Assembly: GCA_026398255.1 (NCBI GenBank)
Contig: JAPLTG010000014.1
Location: forward strand, 1-50,628
DNA: 50,628 bases
From: Verrucomicrobiota bacterium
Lineage (GTDB): Bacteria > Verrucomicrobiota > Verrucomicrobiia > Chthoniobacterales > Terrimicrobiaceae
Direction of reading: 5' to 3'
Numbering within the stretch: position 1 is the stretch's first letter; every line of letters begins with the position of its first letter. The position numbers and the translations under genes were made by a program. Of the stretch, positions 1-7,820 are shown one piece after another. The notes under the pieces were generated by a model. It saw nothing but the letters and a program-made list of their open reading frames with translations, was not told where the DNA came from and did no database searches.

Positions 1-162
1 CTTTTTGTAGATGTCGTAGGCCCAGGTGTATTTCAGGGGCAGGATGTTGAAAAACATGGTCTGACGACCATTGATGACGCGCTTGGCGGCGTAGGCGGCT
101 TCGGCCTTGGCGCTGTCGAGGATGAATGTGCGGTCTCCGAGCGAGATAGTTGTGGTGGCCAT
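1..162 (-). CDS. nrdB: Ribonucleoside-diphosphate reductase small subunit, N-terminal part (runs off window)
   Basis: Reading leftwards from an ATG at 162, 54 codons are open to the window edge. The segment ending in NILPLKYTWAYDIYKK matches the start of the class I RNR beta subunit core (R-x-NGRQTMFFNILPLKY-W-AY), the radical-generating subunit that reduces ribonucleotides together with NrdA. The metal ligands and tyrosyl-radical site lie beyond the edge and cannot be checked. The gene stands alone behind a 291-bp upstream region carrying an NrdR box, and nrdR itself is about 3 kb away, which supports the call. No good ribosome binding site is seen. Family assignment rests on a short N-terminus only. 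Confidence 0.75.
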   Translation of the reverse strand, partial: MATTTISLGDRTFILDSAKAEAAYAAKRVINGRQTMFFNILPLKYTWAYDIYKK

Positions 163-312
163 GATGGGTAATGTTTGGGTTATTTAGTTTAAGGGTTCCG
201 CCTCCTAGAAAACCATGATTCCTTCAACTAGGCGGCGCAAGTGGGGGAGTTGTTTATCAAGTCCCCGCATCTAGTCAAAAAAATACCACCGATTGGCGTA
301 AAAAAAATCACG

Positions 313-330
313 ACCACTATATATTGTGGT
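313..330. promoter_or_regulatory. NrdR box upstream of nrdB
   Basis: ACCACTATATATTGTGGT is an 18-bp near-perfect palindrome that fits the known NrdR operator core (CACWATATATWGTG). It lies about 150 bp upstream of the nrdB start, and nrdR is encoded at 2842-3333. NrdR normally binds two boxes about three helical turns apart; I see only one strong box, and any second site near 283-300 or 345-360 is very degenerate. The rest of 163-453 holds an imperfect inverted repeat (CCGCCT near 199, AGGCGG near 229) and no gene. Confidence 0.75.
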
Positions 331-453
331 TTTCCCCGAAAGTCCCACAAGCAAGTCTCGGGCCAATTTTACTTCATTAGTTTGCTGTAGTTTGGGGAAA
401 CTTAGTGCTGAAAGTCGGCGTGACAATTAGCCCGTCGAGAGGATAGTCGGGGC

Positions 454-1491
454 ATGGAAATCCTAAAAACCCTCGCGGTCGCGCTCAGTCTTGGCACGCT
501 GGCTGGGCTGAATCTCTACCTCACGGTATTCGTCACTGGGTTGGCCGTGCGGATGGATTGGGTGGCGCTGCCGGCGCCGCTTCAGGGGCTCGAGGTGCTC
601 GCTCATCCGCTGGTGCTCGCGGTCGCCGGAGTGCTTTTTTTGATCGAGTTTTTTGCCGACAAAATTCCGTGGATCGATACGGCCTGGGACGCGGTGCACA
701 CCTTCATTCGCCCGGTCGGGGCGGCCGCGCTGGCTGTGGCCGCGATTGGCGAGGCGCATCCGGTTTTTGAAATCGTAGGCGTGCTTCTGGCAGGCGGCAT
801 GGCCTTCTCCGCGCACGCGGCGAAGGCAGGAACTCGCGTGATCGCGAACGCATCGCCGGAGCCTTTTTCGAATATCGGCTTAAGCTTGGGCGAGGACATC
901 TTGGTGCTGGGCGGACTTGCTTTGGTAGCTTGGAATCCGCTTCTGGCCTTGTTCTGCTCGGTTCTCATGGTGGCATCAGCACTTTGGTTCCTGCCAAAAA
1001 TCGTGCGCGGCGTGCGCGCGAACCTCTGGTTGGCTTGGATGAAACTCCAGTCGCCGCCGGATTCGGAAAAACCCGCCGCGCCCTTAGCGAGCCTGCCTGA
1101 GCGGTGGGATACGCTCCTTCGCCGAATGAGTGCCAGCAAGTCCGCGATCGAGTGGGCCTTGCCGTGTATCAGCCGACGGGGCGATAAGTTGCCTGCCAAT
1201 CTTTCCGGTTGGATCGTGAGTTTGGCCGACCAGCCTGCGGAAATTTATTTCATCGGCCGCACTTGGCGCGGCGGAATCCTTGCCGCGCTTGATATCCAGG
1301 GGGCGACCATTGAATTTCACGATGGATTTCTGGCCTCGAGAATTGAAATCCACCATCGCGACGGACAGCCCAAGCAAGGGTTTTCCTTCAATGCATCACT
1401 CTCGAAATCCACTCAGGAAGTGGCTTCTCGATTGATAGACGATGCCAGACTTGCTTCCAACCCACTTGGGTTGGCACCGAGGCTCACCTAG
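454..1491 (+). CDS. DUF4126 family membrane protein
   Basis: 345 residues. The first ~185 are hydrophobic with about five or six predicted membrane segments (around 5-30, 50-65, 85-115, 145-180) and carry the DUF4126 pattern: an N-terminal L-x-AGLN-Y segment, then D-KIPW-D-AWD--HTFIRP-GA. The ~150-residue C-terminal part is soluble and I do not recognise it; it may be a lineage-specific extension. Function of DUF4126 is unknown. A purine-rich GAGAGGA lies 13 nt before the ATG. The stop codon overlaps the stop of the convergent gene within a shared CTAG at 1488-1491. Confidence 0.75.
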   Translation: MEILKTLAVALSLGTLAGLNLYLTVFVTGLAVRMDWVALPAPLQGLEVLAHPLVLAVAGVLFLIEFFADKIPWIDTAWDAVHTFIRPVGAAALAVAAIGEAHPVFEIVGVLLAGGMAFSAHAAKAGTRVIANASPEPFSNIGLSLGEDILVLGGLALVAWNPLLALFCSVLMVASALWFLPKIVRGVRANLWLAWMKLQSPPDSEKPAAPLASLPERWDTLLRRMSASKSAIEWALPCISRRGDKLPANLSGWIVSLADQPAEIYFIGRTWRGGILAALDIQGATIEFHDGFLASRIEIHHRDGQPKQGFSFNASLSKSTQEVASRLIDDARLASNPLGLAPRLT

Positions 1492-1892
1492 CGTTTCGGC
1501 AGATTCACACGCGGCGGCTGAATGACAATTTTCTGAGTCATCAGGGAAACGTCTTCATTCTTGTTCCCGCTAGCCAAGTGCTGATCGAAAACCGCTGCAG
1601 CCTGCGGGCGAGACATGATATCGGAAAGATTCAGCAACTCGAGCCTCTCGGTGTAATCGCGAAAGTCCAAGCGGACCTTGCCAATCGTCAGCAACTGAAC
1701 GACCAAACTCATCACATTCGTGTTCGAGTGGCCAACCTTGAGGATGAATTCGTCGATTTTTGTGGCGAGGGAGACGATTTTTGGCGGAACGGGCTCGCGG
1801 GTGCCTTGATCAATCAAAAACATTTCATCACGAATCATGATTTCCTTGGAAGTCTTGGGCGGCTTGATGCCGGTATTGGTAGGAGTGCTCAT
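1488..1892 (-). CDS. Hypothetical protein, 134 aa
   Basis: No family recognised. The protein is soluble, with no signal peptide or membrane segment. It begins with a proline/threonine-rich stretch; the middle is predicted helical (about residues 38-75) and the C-terminus is basic. Reasonable composition, a clear ATG and the absence of any better frame on the other strand support it as a real gene. It converges with the DUF4126 gene, sharing the last four bases, and lies 60 bp downstream of the HIT gene on the same strand, so it could be the last gene of the nrdR operon. Confidence 0.5.
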   Translation of the reverse strand: MSTPTNTGIKPPKTSKEIMIRDEMFLIDQGTREPVPPKIVSLATKIDEFILKVGHSNTNVMSLVVQLLTIGKVRLDFRDYTERLELLNLSDIMSRPQAAAVFDQHLASGNKNEDVSLMTQKIVIQPPRVNLPKR

Positions 1893-1952
1893 GGTATTTT
1901 AAAAAAATCTAATTTTTGCAGCGCGGTAATCAAGGCCCTCATCGCCATAAAG

Positions 1953-2288
1953 CTAACCGGGCGGCCAAGCAAGTTGACGACCGCCAAGAAGGTGAACGTG
2001 GAGATGAGGGACCGTTTCGCCGCCGTTTGATCCGTTGTTTATGACGATTCGATAGCCGTCGGCAAGTTTTTCCAATCGGGCGATTTCTGCGGCCAAGAAC
2101 AGAAGGTGGCCTAGAAGCGTGGAGTCGGCTTGGGAAGCGGCTCCGACGCGCTCGAGGGGTTTTTTTGGAACAATCAAAATATGCACGGGAGCCTGCGGAG
2201 CGATGTCTCGAAAGGCGAGGCACTGGTCATCCTCGAAGACGATGTCGGCGGGAATTTGGCGAGCGATGATTTTTTCGAAAAGCGTCAT
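1953..2288 (-). CDS. HIT (histidine triad) family protein, HINT/PKCI type
   Basis: 111 residues. It starts FEKII-R-IPADIV-ED--CLAF-DI-PQAPVHILIVPKKP, the usual HINT N-terminus, and ends with the histidine triad HLHVHLLGGR that binds the nucleotide phosphate. HINT proteins are small nucleotide phosphoramidases or hydrolases in the cytosol. I chose the ATG at 2288 because it matches the family start and overlaps the stop of the preceding gene as ATGA; upstream in-frame codons belong to that gene's region. Third gene of a tightly packed nrdR operon. Confidence 0.9.
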   Translation of the reverse strand: MTLFEKIIARQIPADIVFEDDQCLAFRDIAPQAPVHILIVPKKPLERVGAASQADSTLLGHLLFLAAEIARLEKLADGYRIVINNGSNGGETVPHLHVHLLGGRQLAWPPG

Positions 2289-2845
2289 GCGAGGCGAAGG
2301 TTGAGTTCCTCCTTGCGGCGGGATTGATCGATTTCCGAGCGGACAAATTGAACGATCTCGCCAGTGAGTTCCGAGCAATCAGAGCGCCAGACCTTCGCGC
2401 CGCGGAGCAGCTTCACACAGGCGTGGAGGTCGCCGAGTTCCACCTGCTGGGCGGGAGAGTCGGGGATTTCACGCAAGCGGACGCGGAGCAATTCGAAAAA
2501 CGCCAACTCAAATCCATTGCCCGCGCGGCGTGCGAGGTCGGAGAGCGAGATGCGCACAGGCGGCGGGAGGGTTTGGAAACAACGGGCGACATCCGAGTAA
2601 CCGATGACTTGCAGCACGGATTGGACGGCTTTTTCAAGTCGGGGAATCGTCACGATGTTGTCCTCGAAATCCTGTTGCAGGAAGCTCGAGATGCTTTCGG
2701 TGACATGGTTCGTGAGCCACCATTTTTTGTAGCCTGCGCTTTCGGCGGCACGAACCACGGCAGAAGAAAGCCACGCGCGGTCATAGTTCATCACGCTGCC
2801 ATCATGGAAACGCACGAGCGGGAAATTGTCGCGGAGTGCAATCAC
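2285..2845 (-). CDS. ATP-cone-like protein encoded with nrdR
   Basis: 186 residues. The first ~95 follow the ATP-cone layout: V-FHDGSV--Y--AWLSSAVVRAA, a middle helical part, then a segment beginning IVTIPRLEKAVQSVLQVIGY that parallels the paired helices at the end of ATP-cone domains. The last ~80 residues are helical and unrecognised. ATP cones sense the ATP/dATP ratio in NrdA and NrdR. The gene overlaps nrdR upstream and HIT downstream by ATGA, so the three are probably translationally coupled. This suggests a role in deoxynucleotide control, but the domain match is by eye and weak; it could be an unrelated small protein. Confidence 0.6.
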   Translation of the reverse strand: MIALRDNFPLVRFHDGSVMNYDRAWLSSAVVRAAESAGYKKWWLTNHVTESISSFLQQDFEDNIVTIPRLEKAVQSVLQVIGYSDVARCFQTLPPPVRISLSDLARRAGNGFELAFFELLRVRLREIPDSPAQQVELGDLHACVKLLRGAKVWRSDCSELTGEIVQFVRSEIDQSRRKEELNLRLA

Positions 2846-3333
2846 GCCTTGAAAAGCTCCCGTTGATCCGGCGTGCGTGCAACGCGTTTTTCCAGCGACT
2901 CGATCTCGTCAATAAAATCGCCGACCTCCTGAAACTCCCGGTAAACCGAGGCGTAGCGGACATAGGCGACCGGATCGATCGTATGCAGGCGGCTCATCAC
3001 ATGGGCGCCGAGTTTTTTCGAACTGATCTCGCGGTCTTGCTGAGCCTCAAGTTCCTGCAGGATGTCCTCCACAGCGCGCTCCATTTGCTCAAGACTGATC
3101 GGGCGTTTTTCGCAAGCTTTGACGATGCTCGAGAGAAGCTTCTGACGATCGAGGGATTCCCGGCGCCCGTCGCGTTTCACGACCCGCATTTCATTGTGCT
3201 CAAGAACCTCGTAAGTCGTGAACCGCGTCTCGCAACCGAGACACTCGCGCCGCCGGCGAATACTCACTCCGTCCTTCGAGAGCCGGGAGTCGATCACCTT
3301 GTCGTCAATTGTTCCACACTTGGGGCAGCGCAT
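2842..3333 (-). CDS. nrdR: Transcriptional repressor NrdR
   Basis: 163 residues, the usual NrdR length. The N-terminal zinc ribbon shows MRCPKCG and ECLGCETRFTTYE, giving four cysteine ligands. The ATP-cone follows (RVVKRDGRRESLDRQKLLSSI to VAYVRYASVYREF). NrdR represses ribonucleotide reductase genes when (d)ATP is bound. A matching NrdR box lies at 313-330 before nrdB. First gene of the operon with the ATP-cone-like protein and HIT, joined by a 4-bp overlap. The 170-bp region upstream (3334-3503) probably holds divergent promoters; I see no NrdR box in it. Confidence 0.95.
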   Translation of the reverse strand: MRCPKCGTIDDKVIDSRLSKDGVSIRRRRECLGCETRFTTYEVLEHNEMRVVKRDGRRESLDRQKLLSSIVKACEKRPISLEQMERAVEDILQELEAQQDREISSKKLGAHVMSRLHTIDPVAYVRYASVYREFQEVGDFIDEIESLEKRVARTPDQRELFKA

Positions 3334-3503
3334 ATATGTTGTGTCGAATTCCGGATGGCGGGAAAATCGACACTACATCTTGTGAGGTCAATTTTATTTT
3401 CGGGAACTCGAAATTTCCGTGAAAAACCAAGGCACAATGGCTCGGAAAAGAAGTTGCAGCGATTGGATTTTTTCTTGAGGATTTTGAGCAACCTCTCAAC
3501 GCC

Positions 3504-3866
3504 ATGAACATCTCCAGCGCCAGTTCCGCTTCCGCTCAATCCATCGCCGCAATGGAGCGTTCGCGCGCGAGTTCCACGGCCGCCGAAGCCCGTCGCTCGG
3601 CGGAACAAGCCACAGCGGCGCAGGTTCAAACCAAGCGCGCCGTCCAGCAGGCGACCGCCGCGCCGAGGGAGGAAAATCGCATCTCACCCGACATCCGCCA
3701 AATCACCAAGAGTGAAGTTCGGCGGGGATCGGAGGAAAACCGTTCCGAAAATGTCCGTCGCATCGGCGAGCAAATGGCGGCGAAATTCCGCGAAGTCGCG
3801 CGCCGTTCAGAGGGTGTCCGCGCCACAGGCAACCGCGAGCGGGAGAGTTTTTCGGCCGTCGCCTGA
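3504..3866 (+). CDS. Hypothetical Ala/Ser/Arg-rich protein, 120 aa
   Basis: Low-complexity and hydrophilic: the N-terminal half is rich in Ala, Ser and Gln, the C-terminal half in Arg and Glu. No signal peptide. The first 17 residues (NISSASSASAQSIAAM) vaguely recall YjfB-type putative motility proteins, but this is too weak for a name. It may form a helix throughout. It is divergent from nrdR. An alternative reading of the region is non-coding, so confidence is modest. Confidence 0.45.
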   Translation: MNISSASSASAQSIAAMERSRASSTAAEARRSAEQATAAQVQTKRAVQQATAAPREENRISPDIRQITKSEVRRGSEENRSENVRRIGEQMAAKFREVARRSEGVRATGNRERESFSAVA

Positions 3867-4002
3867 AAACTCGCCGTCCGGGTGGATTGACCACAACCGA
3901 ATGCCGGGGCAGGCGTGAGGTAGAGCAACCGAAGGTTGGCCCTGAAGGGGCGAGACGAGCGGGAGCGAGCGAGTCAAAGGACACAGAGAGCACAGAGGCT
4001 GC
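3867..4002. other. Intergenic region with short hairpins
   Basis: Between the Ala-rich gene and folK. Two adjacent small hairpins are visible, CAACC-gaa-GGTTG at 3926-3938 and directly after it a GCCC/GGGGC pair. There is no T-run, so neither is a convincing intrinsic terminator. The following stretch is a G/A-rich imperfect repeat (GAGCGGGAGCGAGCGAG) similar in style to the repetitive stretch at 43860-43921. Confidence 0.35.
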
Positions 4003-4500
4003 CTAGAAATCTGCGACTGGTGTGGGCTTGGACTGGGCGGAAGTTTTTTTGAGAAGCTCCGAGATTTTTTTGAGTTGGCCGGGGAGGATTCGGTCGGGTG
4101 CTATATCGGCAAGTGGAGTTAGCACAAATCCTCGCTCGGGGATTCGCGGATGCGGAAGGGTCAGCTCGGGCAGGGTGAAGGAGAGGTTATCGTAGTAAAG
4201 AATGTCGAGGTCGATCGTTCGCGGCGCATGGTGGCCGTGATTTGAGGGGCGGCCGAGGATTTGCTCGAGGCCCTGGAGTTTTTCCAACAGATCGAGTGGT
4301 GGAATCGTGCAGGCGAGTTCGATGGCGGCGTTGAGGAATGCGGGCGAGCCGGGCGGGCAATCGACCGGCTCGGTTTCGTAAATTCGCGAGCAGAGGAAAG
4401 GCCCGCGATCCTCGTGGAGGGCGAAGAGATGGCGGCGGGCGGAGCGGAGGTTTTCGAGGCGGTCGTCGAGGTTGTAGCCGAGCGCGATGCCGACCCTCAT
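4003..4500 (-). CDS. folK: 2-amino-4-hydroxy-6-hydroxymethyldihydropteridine pyrophosphokinase
   Basis: 165 residues, the normal HPPK length. Diagnostic segments are ALGYNLDDR (GSN-like start), the RTIDLDILYYD motif that carries the catalytic magnesium-binding aspartates, and LPHPRIPERGFVLTPL. The enzyme transfers pyrophosphate from ATP to the pterin in folate synthesis. It overlaps dapB by 4 bp and is the last gene of the dapF-dapA-dapB-folK run, an unusual pairing of folate and diaminopimelate genes. Confidence 0.95.
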   Translation of the reverse strand: MRVGIALGYNLDDRLENLRSARRHLFALHEDRGPFLCSRIYETEPVDCPPGSPAFLNAAIELACTIPPLDLLEKLQGLEQILGRPSNHGHHAPRTIDLDILYYDNLSFTLPELTLPHPRIPERGFVLTPLADIAPDRILPGQLKKISELLKKTSAQSKPTPVADF

Positions 4501-5255
4501 TTCAAGCCGAGCACATCCTGCATGTCGTAGAGGCCGGGCTTTTGGCCCTGAGCCCAGCGCGCGGCGCGGAGAGCGCCTTTGGCGAAGGTGTCGCGACTGG
4601 AGGCCTTGTGGGTCAACTCCACGCGCTCGCCGACCACGCGCTCGCCGACATTCGCGTAGATCACCGTGTGGTCGCCGACGACATCGCCGCCTCGGACGGC
4701 GTGCATGCCAATCTCGGTTTTCTGGCGTTCGCCGACCATTCCCTCGCGGCCGTGCATGACATTTTTGTCGTAATCCAACTCGCGGGCCTCGGCGAGGATT
4801 TCGGCGAGGCGGCGCGCGGTGCCGCTCGGGGAGTCCTTCTTGAGGCGGTGGTGCATTTCCACAACCTCGAGATCGAAGTCCGGCCCGAGGATTTCGGTGG
4901 CCTTGCGGGTGAGCCAGAAGAGGGTGTTCACGCCCACGCTGAAATTCGGCGCGAAGACGACGGGTATTTTTTTCGAGATTTCGGAAATCCGGGCGCGGTC
5001 GGCGTCATTATGGCCGGTGGTTCCAATGACGAGGATTTTCCCGGCGGCGGCGCAGGCTTCGGCGACAGCCACGGTGGAATCCGCGTGGGTGAAATCGATC
5101 ACGGCGTCGCCCGCGGACAGGGCAGCGGCGAGGTCGTCGCCGACATCGAGGCCAGCGGAGAGTTCAAATGAGGCGGGATCGGCTTTGGCGCAGGCGATGA
5201 GGGCCTGGCCCATGCGGCCCCTCGCGCCGTTGATGATGACACGCGTGGGATTCAC
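4497..5255 (-). CDS. dapB: 4-hydroxy-tetrahydrodipicolinate reductase
   Basis: 252 residues. The N-terminal nucleotide-binding loop is INGARGRMG, followed by DAVIDFTHADST and IGTTGH. The substrate and catalytic motif is present as HHRLKKDSPSGTA. It reduces the DapA product with NAD(P)H in the lysine and meso-diaminopimelate pathway. Overlaps dapA upstream and folK downstream by 4 bp each, which implies translational coupling. Confidence 0.96.
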   Translation of the reverse strand: MNPTRVIINGARGRMGQALIACAKADPASFELSAGLDVGDDLAAALSAGDAVIDFTHADSTVAVAEACAAAGKILVIGTTGHNDADRARISEISKKIPVVFAPNFSVGVNTLFWLTRKATEILGPDFDLEVVEMHHRLKKDSPSGTARRLAEILAEARELDYDKNVMHGREGMVGERQKTEIGMHAVRGGDVVGDHTVIYANVGERVVGERVELTHKASSRDTFAKGALRAARWAQGQKPGLYDMQDVLGLK

Positions 5256-6127
5256 AGGCCGAGTTTTTCGAGGGTTTCGACGAGGCGCTTGCGGTTGGCC
5301 TCGGTCATTTCGCAGAGCGGGAGGCGAACTTCGTCCGACATTTTGCCGAGGCGGGCGAGGGCGAATTTCGTTGGCACTGGGTTCGGCTCGATGAAGAGGT
5401 CTTTGAAAAGCGGGTAGTATTTCGAATGGATCGCTAGGGCCTTGGCGGGTTCGCCCGCGAGATAGTGGCGGACGAGGTTGGTGACCTCGGCAGGGATGAG
5501 GTTCGAGGCCACGCTGATCACGCCCACGGCTCCGACTGAAAGGAATGGCAGGGTGAGCGAGTCATCGCCGGAGAGGATTTCGAATTCGGGCGGGAGCGCG
5601 GCGCGGAGTTGGTTGACTCGCTCGACGCTGCCGCCGGCTTCCTTGATGGCGACGATGTTTTTGAAATCCCGCGCGAGTCGGACGGTGGTCTCCACGGAAA
5701 TCTCGATGCCGCAACGGCCAGGGATGCTGTAAAGGACGAGCGGGATTTTCACCGACTGCGCGATGGCGGCGAAGTGGCGGTAGAGGCCCTCGGGGCTGGG
5801 CTTGTTGTAATAAGGAGCCACGAGCAGAGCGGCATCGGCGCCGGCTTTTTCGGCGGCTTGGGTGAGGTCGATCGCCTCGGTGGTGGAGTTCGATCCCGTG
5901 CCAGCAATGACTTGGCATCGGCCAGCGGCAGTTTCGATGGCGACCTTGATGACGCTCAGGTGCTCGTCGTGATCGAGAGTCGGCGACTCGCCTGTGGTTC
6001 CGACGGGAATGATTCCCGAAATGCCGCCAGCGATTTGATCCTCGATGAGGGCTTTGAAGGCGGGGATGTCGAATTGGCCGTCACGAAATGGAGTGACGAG
6101 CGCGGTGTGGGCTCCTGCGAATGACAT
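5252..6127 (-). CDS. dapA: 4-hydroxy-tetrahydrodipicolinate synthase
   Basis: 291 residues from ATG 6127, which gives the family-typical start SFAGAHTALVTPF; the frame stays open upstream but that part is antisense-type sequence over dapF. Motifs: GTTGESPTL, the conserved tyrosine segment LYSIPGRCG, and the Schiff-base lysine in IVAIKEAGGS. It condenses pyruvate with aspartate semialdehyde. It lies 13 bp after dapF and overlaps dapB by 4 bp. Confidence 0.96.
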   Translation of the reverse strand: MSFAGAHTALVTPFRDGQFDIPAFKALIEDQIAGGISGIIPVGTTGESPTLDHDEHLSVIKVAIETAAGRCQVIAGTGSNSTTEAIDLTQAAEKAGADAALLVAPYYNKPSPEGLYRHFAAIAQSVKIPLVLYSIPGRCGIEISVETTVRLARDFKNIVAIKEAGGSVERVNQLRAALPPEFEILSGDDSLTLPFLSVGAVGVISVASNLIPAEVTNLVRHYLAGEPAKALAIHSKYYPLFKDLFIEPNPVPTKFALARLGKMSDEVRLPLCEMTEANRKRLVETLEKLGL

Positions 6128-6140
6128 GGTGCGGGGATGG

Positions 6141-6953
6141 TTACAGGGAAATGACTCCGTCGAAAACAAAATCCGCCGGGCCGGTGAGCTTGGCCGAGGC
6201 GAACGAGCCGTCGGCGTCTTTGGTGAAATCGACTCGCATCGTGTCGCCTCCGCGCACGGTGACATGAACCGGCGACGCCGCGCCTGTGGCCAAGGCATGG
6301 AGCAGGGCGGTGGCGCAAACTCCGGTGCCGCAGGCGAGCGTTTCGCCTTCGACGCCGCGCTCGTAGGTGCGGAGGACAAGGTGGTTTTTTTCGAGGGCTT
6401 GGGCGAAATTGGCGTTCGTTCCCTTCGGCGCGAAAGCCTCGTGGCGGCGGATCGTGCGGCCGAGGTTTTGGACATCCACTTTTTCGACATCACTGACAAA
6501 AACCACCGCGTGCGGGACGCCGGTGTTGAGGAAATGGATTTCGTGGCTGGCACCGCCGAGATCGAAAACCTGCGGGGCGCGGTGGTCGGTCGGGCGGCCC
6601 ATATCGAGCGAGACGAGATCGCCTTCGAGCTTGGCCGTGATCACGCCGGCCTGGGTTTCGAAGCTCAACGACGCAGGTTTTTCCGGCATGAGACGGGCGG
6701 AGTAGCGCGCGAAGCAACGGGCGCCATTGCCACACATTTCGGCCTCGCCGCCATCGGCGTTGTAGTAGCGCATGCGGAAGTCGGCCTGGCCCTCAGCGGG
6801 CTCGACGGCGAGCAAACCGTCAGCCCCCACGCCGCGGTGGCGGTCGCAGAGGCGGGCGATGGTTTTTCCATCCAGTGAAAATTGGCGCGAGCGGTTGTCG
6901 ATCACGACGAAGTCGTTCCCCGCGCCGTTCATTTTGGTGAAGCGAAGTTCCAT
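6141..6953 (-). CDS. dapF: Diaminopimelate epimerase
   Basis: 270 residues. MNGAGNDFVVID at the start and the two catalytic cysteine segments EMCGNGARCFAR and ACGTGVCATAL identify DapF, which converts LL- to meso-diaminopimelate. First of the dap cluster. The secreted nuclease-like gene ends 45 bp upstream on the same strand, so co-transcription with it is possible. Confidence 0.96.
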   Translation of the reverse strand: MELRFTKMNGAGNDFVVIDNRSRQFSLDGKTIARLCDRHRGVGADGLLAVEPAEGQADFRMRYYNADGGEAEMCGNGARCFARYSARLMPEKPASLSFETQAGVITAKLEGDLVSLDMGRPTDHRAPQVFDLGGASHEIHFLNTGVPHAVVFVSDVEKVDVQNLGRTIRRHEAFAPKGTNANFAQALEKNHLVLRTYERGVEGETLACGTGVCATALLHALATGAASPVHVTVRGGDTMRVDFTKDADGSFASAKLTGPADFVFDGVISL

Positions 6954-6998
6954 GAAGGCGGTGACATTTAGCGGCCCGCAAGCCTCCGCGCAATCGGC

Positions 6999-7679
6999 TT
7001 AGTTGAAATCGATGCTCAGGCCGTTGAGACCGTCTTGGAGGATTTGTCCGCCGATCTCGGATTCGTAATCGACATACTCCCGCTCGGGAACGGCGGTTTC
7101 CGTTGGGGCTAGAACGCGCGAGGTTCCCGCGAACGCGCCAACTTTTTGGCGGATGGCATTGGCTTGAAGGCGGCGCAGGCCGTCCTTGAAGGACTTAGCG
7201 CGGGAGGCGTCGGGGTAATCGGCCGGCATGCCAAAAGCGCGTGCCCAGCCGGAACGGACGAGTTCCTCGGAGAGGTTTTTTTTGCCCACGAGGATAACGG
7301 CGTAGTTTCGCGGTTGTCGGGAATTTCCGCGAGCATCTTCCCATTTCGTTAGGACCGTGAACTGGCCCGCGAGGAACTTTTTAGAGAATTCCTTGGCTTT
7401 CTCCCCGGCCGCAACCACGGCGGTGTCTTTCGCAAGGCCGAAATCCTCCATCTGGTCGGCGATGCGCTTGGGAAATGAGGTATCGGTCTCCGGGCAGTCC
7501 ACGAAATAAAGCCGAAAAATGTGATTTTTCCCTTCGTGGAGGACATGGAAACTATCGCCGTCCATGTATTGATCCGGCGCAAGGCGGCATTTTTCCAGCG
7601 TCTGCCACTCGCCGGCGACGGCATTTCCAAGAACGAGAAAAAAGCAAACGATGACTGCGTGGGGAAATTTCCTAAACAT
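6999..7679 (-). CDS. Secreted thermonuclease (SNase)-like protein
   Basis: 226 residues with a signal peptide (FPHAVIVCFFLVLGNAVAG, cleavage near residue 22). The SNase fold is suggested by YMDGDSFHV followed by FRLYFVDCPETD, where Arg, Asp and Glu match the calcium and catalytic positions of micrococcal nuclease, and by ELVRSGWARAF. A later region resembling the arginine-bearing loop is less clear. Probably acts outside the inner membrane on nucleic acids, but activity cannot be read from the sequence. Many Verrucomicrobiota carry diverged SNase-like proteins. Confidence 0.7.
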   Translation of the reverse strand: MFRKFPHAVIVCFFLVLGNAVAGEWQTLEKCRLAPDQYMDGDSFHVLHEGKNHIFRLYFVDCPETDTSFPKRIADQMEDFGLAKDTAVVAAGEKAKEFSKKFLAGQFTVLTKWEDARGNSRQPRNYAVILVGKKNLSEELVRSGWARAFGMPADYPDASRAKSFKDGLRRLQANAIRQKVGAFAGTSRVLAPTETAVPEREYVDYESEIGGQILQDGLNGLSIDFN

Positions 7680-7820
7680 GGGGTGTGCGGACCCTGCGCT
7701 ATCGATTCGGGGTTATCAACTCGCAAATTTCCTGCATCTGGCGCGCTTTCCCAGTCGAATAGTTGGCAGTAAAAATTATTTACTTCTCTAGTGCTGGTGC
7801 AACTCTACCCACCCAAATAA

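Noticed and set aside
283-300. Second NrdR box about 31 bp from the strong one
   Set aside because: The spacing is right but only the ACCAC half is recognisable; the other half does not match.
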